A stretch of 42,195 nucleotides of DNA, taken from the NCBI GenBank assembly GCA_945861345.1, contig CAMATX010000011.1, forward strand, positions 1 through 42,195, in the 5' to 3' direction. Below the pieces are notes generated by a model that worked only from the letters and a program-made list of their open reading frames with translations, did no database searches and was not told where the DNA came from. The DNA is from Comamonas sp. lk (lineage in GTDB: Bacteria; Pseudomonadota; Gammaproteobacteria; Burkholderiales; Burkholderiaceae_C). The translations under genes were made by a program, and so were the position numbers. This document shows positions 15,370-27,029 of the stretch, piece by piece (position 1 is the stretch's first letter; every line of letters starts with the position of its first letter).

Positions 15370-16623
15370 ATGAACCGATCGACCGCCAAACTCTCTGCCA
15401 CCTCGGGCACCGCCGCAAGCACCGCGCCCGGGCGCATCCCCGCTGCGGCGCGCACGGTGCTCAAGTTGTTAAGCAGCATGCGCCACGGCAGCCTGACCTT
15501 GCATTTGCCCGACGGCAGCGTGCAGCGCTTTGGCGGCGAGGCAGCGCCCCATGCCACACTGCACCTCAAAAACTGGAACGCCATGACCGGCGCCCTTAAA
15601 TCGGGCGACATTGGCTTTGCCGAAAGTTTTATCGACGGCGACTGGAGTACCCCCGATCTCACCCTCTTGCTGCGCGTGCTGGTGCAAAACCGCGCCGAAG
15701 TCGACCGGGTGATTTTTGGCAGCTGGTGGGGGCGTTTGGCCTACCGCATCAAGCACCTGCTCAAGCGCAATACGCGCAGCAACAGCCGCAAAAACATCCA
15801 TGCCCATTACGACCTGGGCAACGACTTTTATGCGCTGTGGCTGGACCCGACCATGAACTACTCCTCGGCCTTGTTTGCCGGCGATACCAGCCAAAGCCTC
15901 TCGCAGGCGCAAAGCGCCAAAGTGCGCCGGGCCTTGGAGCAAAGCGGCATTGGCCCCGGCCAGCGCGTGCTGGAGATTGGCTGCGGCTGGGGGGCGCTGG
16001 CCGAAATGGCCTGCATGGACTTTGGCGCCCAGGTCACGGGTGTGACGCTGAGCACCGAGCAACTGGACTTTGCCCGCGCCCGCCTGCAGCGGCTGGGCTG
16101 CGCCGAGCGCGCCGATCTGCGTTTGCAAGACTACCGTGATATCGACGACGGGCCCTACGACGCCGTGTGCTCCATCGAAATGATCGAGGCGGTGGGCCAG
16201 AGCTACTGGCCGACCTATTTTGAGACGGTGGCGCGCATGCTCAAGCCCGGCGGCAAGGCCTGTATCCAAAGCATTGTGATCGATGACGCATTGTTTGAGC
16301 GCTATCTGGAGTCCACCGACTTTATTCAGCAGTACATCTTTCCGGGCGGCTGCCTGCCCAGCCCGTCGGAGGTGCGTGCGCAGGCGCAGGCCGCTGGCCT
16401 AGAGGTGGTGCAGGAACACGCTTTTGGCCATGACTACGCCACCACGCTGCAGCACTGGCGCGAGGTGTTTATGGCGCGGCGCACCGAGGTGCTGGCCCAG
16501 GGCTTTGACCAGCGCTTTATGCACATCTGGGAGTTTTACCTGGCCTATTGCGAAGCAGCATTTCTCGAGGACAACATCGATGTCGTCCAGTACACCTTGC
16601 GTAAGCCCGATGCGCGCAGCTAA
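15370..16623 (+). CDS. cfa: Cyclopropane-fatty-acyl-phospholipid synthase family methyltransferase
   Basis: SAM-dependent enzyme that acts on double bonds of phospholipid acyl chains, giving cyclopropane or, in some relatives, methyl-branched products. It is 417 residues from the ATG at 15370; the frame is open 16 codons upstream from a TTG inside DUF1365, which I consider less likely. An N-terminal lipid-binding part (residues 20-130) precedes HAHYDLGNDFYALWLDPTMN, the SAM motif VLEIGCGWGALAEMAC and SIEMIEAVGQSYWPTYF. The C-terminal SPSEVRAQAQAAGLEV and the EVFMARR helix match the family. The chemistry (cyclopropanation versus methylation on the route to furan fatty acids) cannot be told from sequence alone. 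Confidence 0.92.
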   Translation: MNRSTAKLSATSGTAASTAPGRIPAAARTVLKLLSSMRHGSLTLHLPDGSVQRFGGEAAPHATLHLKNWNAMTGALKSGDIGFAESFIDGDWSTPDLTLLLRVLVQNRAEVDRVIFGSWWGRLAYRIKHLLKRNTRSNSRKNIHAHYDLGNDFYALWLDPTMNYSSALFAGDTSQSLSQAQSAKVRRALEQSGIGPGQRVLEIGCGWGALAEMACMDFGAQVTGVTLSTEQLDFARARLQRLGCAERADLRLQDYRDIDDGPYDAVCSIEMIEAVGQSYWPTYFETVARMLKPGGKACIQSIVIDDALFERYLESTDFIQQYIFPGGCLPSPSEVRAQAQAAGLEVVQEHAFGHDYATTLQHWREVFMARRTEVLAQGFDQRFMHIWEFYLAYCEAAFLEDNIDVVQYTLRKPDARS

Positions 16624-17212
16624 GACACCCCTGGCGTACCGCGCCCTCATGCAAGTGCCGCGCCGCGCCGCATTGCAAGTGGCTGCCCTGGCCTTGCTGC
16701 CAGCCTTGGCGCCAGCCCAAAGCATTGCGCCGGCCAGCCCCGCGCCCGCCGAGGTGCTGCGCGAGTTCGACTCGCCACGCTTGCAAGGCAGTGGGCGCAT
16801 GCGGTTTTTGGCTTTTGACCTGTACGAGGCGCGCTTGTGGACGCCTGCCGAGTTTCGGGCGGCGCGTTACGGCGAGGCGGCGTTTGCGTTGGAGCTGAAC
16901 TATTTGCGCAGCCTCAGCACGGAGGTGCTCGTCGAGGCCTCGGTGCGCGAGATGCGCCGCCTGGGCAGTTTGACATCCCAGCGCGAGGCGATATGGACGC
17001 CCCCGCTTAAAGCCGCCTTTCCATCGGTCAAACCGGGCGACCGAATTACCGGCGTGCACCGGCCCGGACAGGGTGCCGCCTTTTATGTCAACGGCCAGTT
17101 GCGCACCGCCTGGGATGACCCCGAGCTGGGCCGCGCATTTTTTGCCATCTGGCTCAGCCCTGCCAGCAGCGAGCCCGCTTTGCGCGCGCAGCTGCTAGGC
17201 GCTGCGCCCTAG
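16610..17212 (+). CDS. Exported chalcone-isomerase-like protein
   Basis: A protein of about 200 residues with an N-terminal signal peptide (RRAALQVAALALLPALAPAQS) and a chalcone-isomerase-like domain (LREFDSPRLQGSGRMRFLAF, YEARLWTP, FALELNYLRSLS, PGDRITGVHRPGQGAAFYVNG). These bacterial proteins share the fold of plant chalcone isomerase and fatty-acid-binding CHI proteins, but lack proven enzyme activity. The start at 16610 overlaps cfa by 14 bases; an in-frame ATG at 16649 gives a cleaner signal peptide and may be the true start. Position in the lipid cluster suggests a periplasmic acyl-binding role, which is inference. Confidence 0.8.
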   Translation: MRAAKTPLAYRALMQVPRRAALQVAALALLPALAPAQSIAPASPAPAEVLREFDSPRLQGSGRMRFLAFDLYEARLWTPAEFRAARYGEAAFALELNYLRSLSTEVLVEASVREMRRLGSLTSQREAIWTPPLKAAFPSVKPGDRITGVHRPGQGAAFYVNGQLRTAWDDPELGRAFFAIWLSPASSEPALRAQLLGAAP

Positions 17213-17240
17213 GCCCCACTTGGTTTTAAAAGGACTATTG

Positions 17241-17780
17241 ATGAAACGAAGACTCTTTATCAGTGCCGGCGCCAGCGCTGCGGCCGTGGCCACTTTGGGC
17301 GGCTGCGCGGGGCAGCAACTGGCCAGCTACGCCAACGAGAAGCCGCAACTCGATTTGCGCAGCTACTTCAATGGCACGCTGCAGGCGCACGGCATGTTCA
17401 GCGACTACAGCGGCACGGTGGTCAAACGCTTTAGCGTGCGCATGGTGTGCACCTGGCAGGGTGACGAGGGTACGCTGGACGAGGACTTCACCTACGCCGA
17501 CGGCAGCGTGCAAAAGCGCATCTGGCACCTGCGCGCCGGCCCCGACGGGACCTACACCGGCCGCGCCGACGATGTGGTTGGCATCGCCCAAGGGCGCACC
17601 GTGGGCAATGCCTTTCACTGGAGCTACACCTTGGCCCTGCCGGTAGACGGCAGCATCTACCATGTGCAAATGGACGATTGGATGTACCTGGTCAATGAGC
17701 GCGTCATGCTCAACAAAGCAAGCATGCGCAAGTTTGGCCTGCCCTTGGGCGAGGTCACCTTAAGTTTTTACAAGCCTTAA
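17241..17780 (+). CDS. DUF3833 family lipoprotein
   Basis: A 179-residue predicted lipoprotein: MKRRLFISAGASAAAVATLGGC ends in a lipobox (LGGC, Cys22). The rest matches DUF3833: PQLDLRSYFNGTLQAHGMFSDY, KRFSVRMVCTWQG, GTLDEDFTYADG and WMYLVNERVMLNKASMRKFG. The function of the family is unknown; members follow amine oxidase, DUF1365 and cfa in many Proteobacteria. The start at 17241 has an agga ribosome binding site; an in-frame ATG lies seven codons earlier. It probably sits in the outer or inner membrane facing the periplasm. Confidence 0.88.
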   Translation: MKRRLFISAGASAAAVATLGGCAGQQLASYANEKPQLDLRSYFNGTLQAHGMFSDYSGTVVKRFSVRMVCTWQGDEGTLDEDFTYADGSVQKRIWHLRAGPDGTYTGRADDVVGIAQGRTVGNAFHWSYTLALPVDGSIYHVQMDDWMYLVNERVMLNKASMRKFGLPLGEVTLSFYKP

Positions 17781-17784
17781 GCGT

Positions 17785-18564
17785 ATGGCCTGGCTCCCCC
17801 CCCTCAATCCGCCTATCCGTCAATGGCAAGGCCAGTCGGTCTGGGTGATTGGTGCCAGCAGCGGCATTGGCCGGGCGACGGCCGCAGCGCTGCATGCGCT
17901 AGGCGCTCGGGTGACCGTTTCAGCGCGCAATGGCGCAGCCTTGCAGGCATTTGTGGCAGAGCACCCCAGCAGCCAGGCGCTAACGCTCGACAGCACCGAT
18001 CGCGCCGCCATGCAGGCGGCCGCGCAGCAATTGCTGGCGCAGCAAGCGCTGGACTGCGTGGTCTATTGCGCTGGCGCCTACCAGCCCATGCGGGCCGACG
18101 CGATGGATGTGGACGTGATGCAACAGCATCTGCGAGTGAACTATGAGGGCGCACTCTTTATGCTGGAGACCGTGCTTCCCGCCATGCGCCAGCGCGGTCA
18201 GGGCCACATCTGCCTGGTCTCTAGTGTGGCCGGCTACCGCGGACTGTCCAACAGCCTGGCTTACGGGCCAACCAAAGCGGCGCTGACCAACCTGGCCGAA
18301 AACCTGCACTTAGACCTGCACGACAAAGGCCTGGGGGTCTCGGTCGTCAACCCCGGTTTTGTCGATACGCCGCTGACCGCGCAAAACGACTTCACCATGC
18401 CCGCGCTTCTGAGCCCGGCGCAGGCGGCCCAAGCGATGGTGCGGGGCTGGGCGCTTGGACATTTTGAAATCCACTTTCCGCGCCGCTTTACCATCTGGAT
18501 GCAGCTGCTGCGCATCCTGCCAGATCGCTGGTATTTTTACTTTGCCCGCAAAACCACCACATGA
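17785..18564 (+). CDS. Short-chain dehydrogenase/reductase
   Basis: A 259-residue classical SDR. The cofactor site VIGASSGIGRATAAAL lies at residues 22-37, YCAGAY at about 90-95 stands for the NNAG motif, the catalytic Ser is in LVSSVAGYRG, and YGPTKAALTNL holds the catalytic Tyr and Lys. A C-terminal stretch FTIWMQLLRILPDRWYFYF is hydrophobic and may associate with membrane, which is common for SDRs of this cluster. The substrate is unknown. It lies four bases after the DUF3833 gene and overlaps the NTF2-like gene by four bases. Confidence 0.92.
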   Translation: MAWLPPLNPPIRQWQGQSVWVIGASSGIGRATAAALHALGARVTVSARNGAALQAFVAEHPSSQALTLDSTDRAAMQAAAQQLLAQQALDCVVYCAGAYQPMRADAMDVDVMQQHLRVNYEGALFMLETVLPAMRQRGQGHICLVSSVAGYRGLSNSLAYGPTKAALTNLAENLHLDLHDKGLGVSVVNPGFVDTPLTAQNDFTMPALLSPAQAAQAMVRGWALGHFEIHFPRRFTIWMQLLRILPDRWYFYFARKTTT

Positions 18565-19028
18565 GCACACCCACTTTCACCCCGGACCCGCAGGCGCAGC
18601 GCAGCGCAGAACTGGCCGCGCTGGTGCGTTGGTTTGAAACGATAACACCCGCCTCGGTAGCCGAACTGCCGATGTATTACGCCAGTGATGCCTACTTTAA
18701 AGACCCGTTTAACGAGGTGCGGGGCTTGGCCCCGATCGAGGGCATTTTTTCGCACATGTTTGTCGCCATGCACGCGCCGCGCTTTGTGGTGACGGGCCAG
18801 GTGCTGCAGGGCAACCAGGCATTTTTGACCTGGGATTTTCACTTTGCTTTTCGCAGTTTCCAGCCCGATGCGCAGCGCCTGATTGTGGGCGCCACCCATG
18901 TGGTGTTTGATGCGGAGGGAAAAGTCGCCGTGCACCGCGACTATTGGGATGCAGCCGAAGAGCTGTATGAAAAGCTGCCCCTGCTGGGGGGCCTGATGCG
19001 CTGGCTCAAACGCCGGGCGCAGACCTAA
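18561..19028 (+). CDS. NTF2-like / SnoaL-fold protein
   Basis: A 155-residue cytoplasmic protein of the nuclear-transport-factor-2-like superfamily. Recognisable features are LVRWFETITPASV, YYASDAYFKDPFNEVRGL and VHRDYWDAAEELYEKLPLLGGLMRWLKRR, which is the typical end of the version linked to DUF3833 and SDR genes. Ketosteroid-isomerase-like folds of this sort act as isomerases or ligand-binding proteins; no specific activity can be assigned. Its ATG overlaps the SDR stop (ATGA), making it the last gene of the apparent operon; GST converges on it. Confidence 0.87.
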   Translation: MSTPTFTPDPQAQRSAELAALVRWFETITPASVAELPMYYASDAYFKDPFNEVRGLAPIEGIFSHMFVAMHAPRFVVTGQVLQGNQAFLTWDFHFAFRSFQPDAQRLIVGATHVVFDAEGKVAVHRDYWDAAEELYEKLPLLGGLMRWLKRRAQT

Positions 19029-19047
19029 GGCCGGTTAAGGCCGCGCT

Positions 19048-19662
19048 TTAGCTCGGTAGGGTGTCGGCAAAGCTGGCACGTTGGGCCAGCTTTTCATACA
19101 GCTTGGCCAGGTTGGGATGGCGGGTGCGCCAGTCGATGTGGGCGAAACGAAAATCCAGGTAGCCCAGCGCGCAGCCCACTGCAATGTCCGAGAGTGTGAG
19201 GTGGATGTCCGAGCAAAACGCGCGCTCGGCCAAGCCGCTGGACATGGCCGCAAGAGAGGCGTCCACTTTGGACATTTGCCGGTCAATCCAGGCTTGGCTT
19301 CGCTGTCCATCGGTGCGACCAGCCCAGGTGGCTTCTAAGCGGGCCAGGATGAGGGCATCGAGCACGCCGTCGGCCAGAGCCTCCCAGGTTTTTACCTCGG
19401 CGCGGGCGCGCCCAGTGTTGGGAATGAGTTTGCCGACCGGCGAGAGCGCGTCCAGGTACTCGACGATGACGCGCGAGTCAAACAGCGCTTCGCCGCCTTC
19501 CATCACCAAACAGGGCACTTTGCCCAGGGGATTGGAGGCGCCAATGCGTGTACTGGCCGACCAGACGTCCTCTGCGACAAATTCATAGTCCAGTTTTTTT
19601 TCCGCCATCACGATGCGCACTTTGCGCGCATAGGGGCTGGACAGTGAGCCTATCAATTTCAT
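19048..19662 (-). CDS. Glutathione S-transferase family protein
   Basis: A 204-residue cytosolic GST. The N-terminal thioredoxin-like domain (residues 1-80) has SLSSPYARKVRIVMAEK with Ser as the likely thiol-activating residue, NPLGKVPCLVMEGG with the cis-Pro, and FDSRVIVEYLD. The C-terminal helical domain contains the conserved LSDIAVGCALGYLDFR N-capping box. The start is placed at 19662 (MKLIGSLSS), as in relatives; an ATG four codons earlier at 19674 is possible. The closest characterised flavour is E. coli YibF-like, with an unknown substrate. It diverges from purB over a 60-base spacer. Confidence 0.92.
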   Translation of the reverse strand: MKLIGSLSSPYARKVRIVMAEKKLDYEFVAEDVWSASTRIGASNPLGKVPCLVMEGGEALFDSRVIVEYLDALSPVGKLIPNTGRARAEVKTWEALADGVLDALILARLEATWAGRTDGQRSQAWIDRQMSKVDASLAAMSSGLAERAFCSDIHLTLSDIAVGCALGYLDFRFAHIDWRTRHPNLAKLYEKLAQRASFADTLPS

Positions 19663-19707
19663 ACGGTGGGTCATAGCAGCTAAGGAGGTGGCATTCTATA
19701 CAGGTGA

Positions 19708-23089
<3,382 letters not shown>

Positions 23090-23090
<1 letters not shown>

Positions 23091-23713
23091 TGAAAACGAT
23101 TTTTAACAAATTGGTGGTGCTTGGTGCTTTGGCCGGAGTCGCCGCGTCCTTGAGCGGCTGCTTTCCATTGGCTGCGGGCGGTGCGTTGATGACCGGGTTT
23201 GTCGTCACTGACCGGCGCACCTCGGGCGCCTTGGTCGAGGACCAGGGCATCGAACTCAAAGCAAGCAACCGCATTCGCGACACCTTGGGCGAAAAAGTCC
23301 ACGTCAACGTGGTCAGCTACAACCGCAAAGTGCTACTGACGGGCGAGGCGCCCAACCCTCAGGACAAAGAAAGAGTGGCCGATCTGGTGCGCGACATCGA
23401 AAACGTCACCACGACCTGGAATGAAATCGGTGTCATGCCGATTACCTCGCTAAGCGAGCGTTCGAGCGACATCATTATTTCGGGCCGCATCAAGGCCGAA
23501 TTGCTCGACACCAAGGACCTGATCTCCAATGCCTTCAAAATTACCGTCGAGCGTGGTGTGGTGTTTGTGATGGGGCGCATTACCCCGCGCGAGTCCAAGC
23601 GCGTTGCTAGTCTGGTCAGTGGCGTCACTGGCGTGAAAAAAGTCGTTTTGGTGCACGAGCCAATCAGCGAAGATGAGCTGGCCCGCCTGCAGCCTTCGCC
23701 TGCACCGAAGTAA
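23090..23713 (+). CDS. dolP: Dual-BON-domain outer-membrane lipoprotein, DolP/YraP-like
   Basis: A 207-residue lipoprotein with two BON domains, related to E. coli DolP (YraP), which supports outer-membrane integrity at the division site. The signal peptide ends in a lipobox (LSGC, Cys21). BON1 spans about residues 45-115 (IELKASNRIRDTL, VNVVSYNRKVLLTGEAPN) and BON2 about 125-195 (SDIIISGRIKAELL, FVMGRITPRESKRVASLV). It is translationally coupled to diaA (TAATG). The order matches the E. coli yra locus, which supports the assignment. Confidence 0.92.
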
Positions 23714-23751
23714 CAAGCAAGGCGGGCGGCGCCTGCCGGGCGCGCAGCGGC

Positions 23752-24684
23752 TCAGCGCAGCCGCTTGATCAGACTGGAGGTGTCCCAGCGCTGACCGCCC
23801 ATGGACTGCACGTCGGCATAAAACTGGTCCACCAGTGCAGTCACCGGCAAGCGTGCGCCATTGCGCTTGGCCTCGTCGAGCACCAAGCCCAAATCTTTGC
23901 GCATCCAGTCCACGGCAAAGCCGAAGTCAAATTGGTCAGCCACCATGGTTTTTCCGCGGTTGTCCATTTGCCAGCTTTGCGCTGCGCCTTTGCCGATCAC
24001 ATCGAGCACCTGCGCCATGTCCAGTCCCGCTTTCATACCGAAGGCGACGGCCTCGCTCAGACCTTGCACCAAGCCCGCGATGGCGATTTGGTTGACCATT
24101 TTGGCCAACTGGCCAGCCCCGCTCTCGCCCAAAAGCGTAAATGCACGCGAAAACGCCATGCCGGTGGCTTGTACCACCTCAAACGCGGTCGCATCTCCGC
24201 CGCACATAACGGTGAGCATGCCGTTTTGCGCACCCGCCTGGCCGCCCGAGACCGGTGCATCTACAAAACCCAGGCCCGCCGCCTTGGCGCTGGCGTGCAA
24301 TTGGCGCGCAATGCTGGCCGAGGCGGTGGTGTGGTCTACAAAGATGGCGCCGGCGTGCATGCCAGCAAAGGCGCCGTCGGACCCTTCGGTCACGCTGCGC
24401 AAATCGGCGTCGTTGCCGACGCAGCAAAACACGATGTCGGCGCCCTGGGCCGCTTCACGGGGCGTAGGGGCGCTGGCGTGGGCGCCCCGGGTGCTAGGCG
24501 CACCGCCGAACTCGGCCAGCCAGGCCTGCACTTTGGCGGGGCTGCGGTTGTAGACCGTGACACGGTGGCCGGCCAGCGCCAAATGACCGGCCATGGGCAG
24601 GCCCATCACGCCCAGCCCCAAAAAAGCGACCGATTGGGCCGGCGCGGGGGCATAGGTTTTGGGGTTGACGGCAGAAGCGGGCAT
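23752..24684 (-). CDS. 3-hydroxyisobutyrate dehydrogenase-like NAD(P)-dependent oxidoreductase
   Basis: A 310-residue member of the beta-hydroxyacid dehydrogenase family. An 18-residue extension precedes the Rossmann site VAFLGLGVMGLPMAGHLALAG. The substrate-binding signature FVDAPVSGGQAGAQNGMLTVM and the catalytic Lys in GQLAKMVNQIAIAG are present. Characterised relatives act on 3-hydroxyisobutyrate, tartronate semialdehyde or succinic semialdehyde; the substrate cannot be read from the neighbours (pilU upstream, dolP convergent). It lies 35 bases downstream of pilU on the same strand, across a hairpin-forming dyad. Confidence 0.9.
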   Translation of the reverse strand: MPASAVNPKTYAPAPAQSVAFLGLGVMGLPMAGHLALAGHRVTVYNRSPAKVQAWLAEFGGAPSTRGAHASAPTPREAAQGADIVFCCVGNDADLRSVTEGSDGAFAGMHAGAIFVDHTTASASIARQLHASAKAAGLGFVDAPVSGGQAGAQNGMLTVMCGGDATAFEVVQATGMAFSRAFTLLGESGAGQLAKMVNQIAIAGLVQGLSEAVAFGMKAGLDMAQVLDVIGKGAAQSWQMDNRGKTMVADQFDFGFAVDWMRKDLGLVLDEAKRNGARLPVTALVDQFYADVQSMGGQRWDTSSLIKRLR

Positions 24685-24702
24685 AAAAATTGTCTTCCAT
24701 AG

Positions 24703-24715
24703 TGGTGAATCACCA
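24703..24715. promoter_or_regulatory. Perfect 13-bp dyad between pilU and the oxidoreductase gene
   Basis: TGGTGA (24703-24708) and TCACCA (24710-24715) form a perfect inverted repeat around one central base. It fills the 35-base gap after the pilU stop and before the start of the oxidoreductase gene, both leftward. On the minus strand a run of five T follows about 17 bases later, so it could be a weak pilU terminator or a GntR-like operator for the downstream gene. Confidence 0.4.
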
Positions 24716-24719
24716 TACT

Positions 24720-25856
24720 TTAGACGATGTTGATGTCGCCGGTGTTGGCCATCAGCGTGGCCGGATCGACGTTGGTGCTGCGCAAGCGTAGTTCCAGGCG
24801 CAAATCGTTGGGTGAATCGGCATTGTGCAGCGCATCTTCCAGGCTGATGCGCCCGTCCCGGTACAAAAGAAACAGGGCTTGGTCAAAGGTTTGCATGCCA
24901 CTGCCGCCGCTTTTTTTCATGATTTCTTTGATTTCGGCGACCTCGCCCTTTTTGATCAGGCTGGCCACCATCGGGGAGTTGATGAGCACTTCCACCGCCG
25001 CTAGGCGTCCTTTGCTGCCCTTGCGTGGCAAGAGGCGCTGCGAGACGATGGCGCGCAAATTGAGCGAGAGGTCCTGCAATACATGGTTGCGCTGTGCCTG
25101 GGGAAAGAAGTTGATGATGCGGTCCATCGCCTGGTTGGCGCTGTTGGCATGTAGCGTGGCCAGGCAAAAATGCCCGGTTTCGGCGTAGTCCATGGCCAAT
25201 TCCATGGTTTCGCGGTCGCGCAATTCACCAAACATGATGACATCAGGCGCCTGGCGCATGGCGTTTTTCATGGCAACGTGCCAGCTGTCGGTGTCCAGGC
25301 CCACCTCGCGGTGGGTCACCAGGCAGTTTTTATGGGGATGGATGAACTCGATCGGGTCTTCGACCGTCAGGATATGCCCGTGGGAGTTTTCGTTGCGCCA
25401 GTCCAAGACGGCCGCCTGGGTGGTGGACTTGCCTGTGCCTGTGCCACCCACCACAATGAAAAGACCACGCTGGTTCATGGCGATGTCCTTGAGGATGGGC
25501 GGCAGCTGCAGGCCATCAATCGAGGGCGGCGCAAGGGGAATGGAACGCAGCACCATGCCCACTTTGCCCAACTGCACAAAAGCGTTGACCCGAAAGCGCC
25601 CTAGCCCTGGCGATCCGATCGCGAAGTTGCATTCTTTAGTGCGCTCAAACTCGGTCAGTTGCCGGTCGGTCATGACGGCGCGGGCCATCATATTGGTGTG
25701 CTCGGCCTGCAAAGCCTGGGACGACGCTTTGGTCATCACGCCGTCAATTTTGATGGCCGGCGGGAAATCGGCGCTGATAAACAAATCGCTGCCGCGGTGG
25801 CTGAGCATCAATTTGAGCAAGTCGCTCATCAACTGGGAAGCCTGTTCACGCGTCAT
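24720..25856 (-). CDS. pilU: Type IV pilus retraction ATPase-like protein PilU
   Basis: PilT-dependent accessory retraction ATPase of type IV pili, active in twitching motility and DNA uptake. It is 378 residues with the PilT/VirB11 fold: an N-terminal PAS-like region (residues 1-110), Walker A GGTGTGKSTTQAA, Asp box LTVEDPIEFIHPHKN, Walker B DVIMFGELRDRETM and His box GHFCLATLHANSA. The replacement of the usual GPTGSGKS by GGTGTGKS and the longer C-terminal tail are typical of PilU rather than PilT. It follows pilT after 46 bases, the standard pilTU arrangement. Confidence 0.95.
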   Translation of the reverse strand: MTREQASQLMSDLLKLMLSHRGSDLFISADFPPAIKIDGVMTKASSQALQAEHTNMMARAVMTDRQLTEFERTKECNFAIGSPGLGRFRVNAFVQLGKVGMVLRSIPLAPPSIDGLQLPPILKDIAMNQRGLFIVVGGTGTGKSTTQAAVLDWRNENSHGHILTVEDPIEFIHPHKNCLVTHREVGLDTDSWHVAMKNAMRQAPDVIMFGELRDRETMELAMDYAETGHFCLATLHANSANQAMDRIINFFPQAQRNHVLQDLSLNLRAIVSQRLLPRKGSKGRLAAVEVLINSPMVASLIKKGEVAEIKEIMKKSGGSGMQTFDQALFLLYRDGRISLEDALHNADSPNDLRLELRLRSTNVDPATLMANTGDINIV

Positions 25857-25902
25857 AAAGGCAGCTCGGTAAGAGTGGGTGGGTGGTCGCGCATTGGCCG
25901 CT

Positions 25903-26946
25903 TTAGCCGTTAAAGGCTTCGGGCACTTTGGCTTTGCTGCGTGCCTCGGACAGGCTGATTTTGTTGGACTTGACCAAGGCAGCCAGGTTTTGGTCCAGCG
26001 TCTGCATGCCCAGCGAGGTGCCGGTTTGGATCATGGAGTACATCTGCGCAATCTTGGCCTCGCGGATCAGGTTGCGAATACCGTTGGTGCCCAGCATGAT
26101 TTCGTGGGCGGCCACCCGGCCATCGTTGTTAACGGTTTTGCACAGCGTCTGGGAAATCACCGCTTGCAAAGACTCCGAAAGCATGGCGCGCACCATCTCT
26201 TTTTCGTCGCCGGGAAAGACGTCCACGATACGGTCAATGGTTTTGGCGGCGCTCGAGGTGTGCAAGGTGCCAAAGACCAAGTGCCCGGTCTCGGCGGCCG
26301 ACAGGGCCAGGCGGATGGTCTCGAGGTCGCGCAACTCGCCGACCAAGATGGCGTCGGGGTCTTCGCGCAGCGCCGAGCGCAGCGCCTCGGCAAAGCCGTG
26401 CGTATGGCGGCCCACTTCGCGTTGGTTGATCAGGCATTTTTTGGGTTGGTGCACGAATTCGATGGGGTCTTCAATGGTCAGCACGTGGCCGTGCTCGTTT
26501 TCGTTGAGGTGGTTGACCATGGCCGCCAGCGTGGTCGATTTGCCCGAGCCCGTGGGGCCGGTGACCAGCACCAGTCCGCGCGGCTTCATGGCCAAATCGC
26601 CAAAAATAGCCGGCGCATTGAGTTGTTCGAGCGTCAAAATTTTGCTGGGAATCGTTCGAAAGACCGCGCCTGCGCCGCGCAGTTGGTTAAAGGCATTGAT
26701 CCGAAAGCGCGACACGCCCTCGATTTCAAAAGCAAAGTCGGCCTCCAGCTTTTCCTCGAACTGCTGGCGCTGGGCGTCGGTCATGATGTCGTAGACCATG
26801 CTGAGCACCTCTTTGTGCTCGACCACCGGCAGGTTCAGGCGCCGCACCTCGCCGTGTACCCTTAACATCGGTGGCAAACCCGCCGAAAGATGCAGGTCCG
26901 AGGCCTTGCTTTTGACGCTAAAGGCCAGTAATTGGCTGATTTCCAT
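25903..26946 (-). CDS. pilT: Type IV pilus twitching motility ATPase PilT
   Basis: Hexameric cytoplasmic ATPase that depolymerises the pilus and drives retraction. It is 347 residues, the family length. It begins MEISQLLAFSVKSKASDLHL; Walker A is GPTGSGKSTTLAAM, the Asp box LTIEDPIEFVHQPKK, Walker B DAILVGELRDLETI and the His box GHLVFGTLHTSSA. The C-terminal AIRNLI-type element is seen as GIRNLIREAKIAQMYSMIQ, followed by GMQTLDQNLAALV. It is the first gene of pilTU and diverges from yggS across an AT-rich 83-base spacer that holds a perfect dyad. Confidence 0.96.
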   Translation of the reverse strand: MEISQLLAFSVKSKASDLHLSAGLPPMLRVHGEVRRLNLPVVEHKEVLSMVYDIMTDAQRQQFEEKLEADFAFEIEGVSRFRINAFNQLRGAGAVFRTIPSKILTLEQLNAPAIFGDLAMKPRGLVLVTGPTGSGKSTTLAAMVNHLNENEHGHVLTIEDPIEFVHQPKKCLINQREVGRHTHGFAEALRSALREDPDAILVGELRDLETIRLALSAAETGHLVFGTLHTSSAAKTIDRIVDVFPGDEKEMVRAMLSESLQAVISQTLCKTVNNDGRVAAHEIMLGTNGIRNLIREAKIAQMYSMIQTGTSLGMQTLDQNLAALVKSNKISLSEARSKAKVPEAFNG

Positions 26947-26970
26947 GCGCTGAAGTCCCTGATTTGTTCA

Positions 26971-26990
26971 ATTTGCAACGTCTTGCAAAT
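26971..26990. promoter_or_regulatory. Perfect 8-bp-arm dyad in the pilT-yggS divergent promoter
   Basis: ATTTGCAA (26971-26978) and TTGCAAAT (26983-26990) are exact inverted copies separated by cgtc. The dyad lies 25-44 bases upstream of the pilT start. The rest of the spacer (26991-27029) is almost pure A+T, with several tata-like sequences that could be -10 boxes in both directions. The dyad has the size and symmetry of a dimeric repressor or activator site. The protein that binds it is unknown. Confidence 0.5.
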
Positions 26991-27029
26991 ATTTAAATAT
27001 AAATAATATGAAAAACATTATATATAGCC

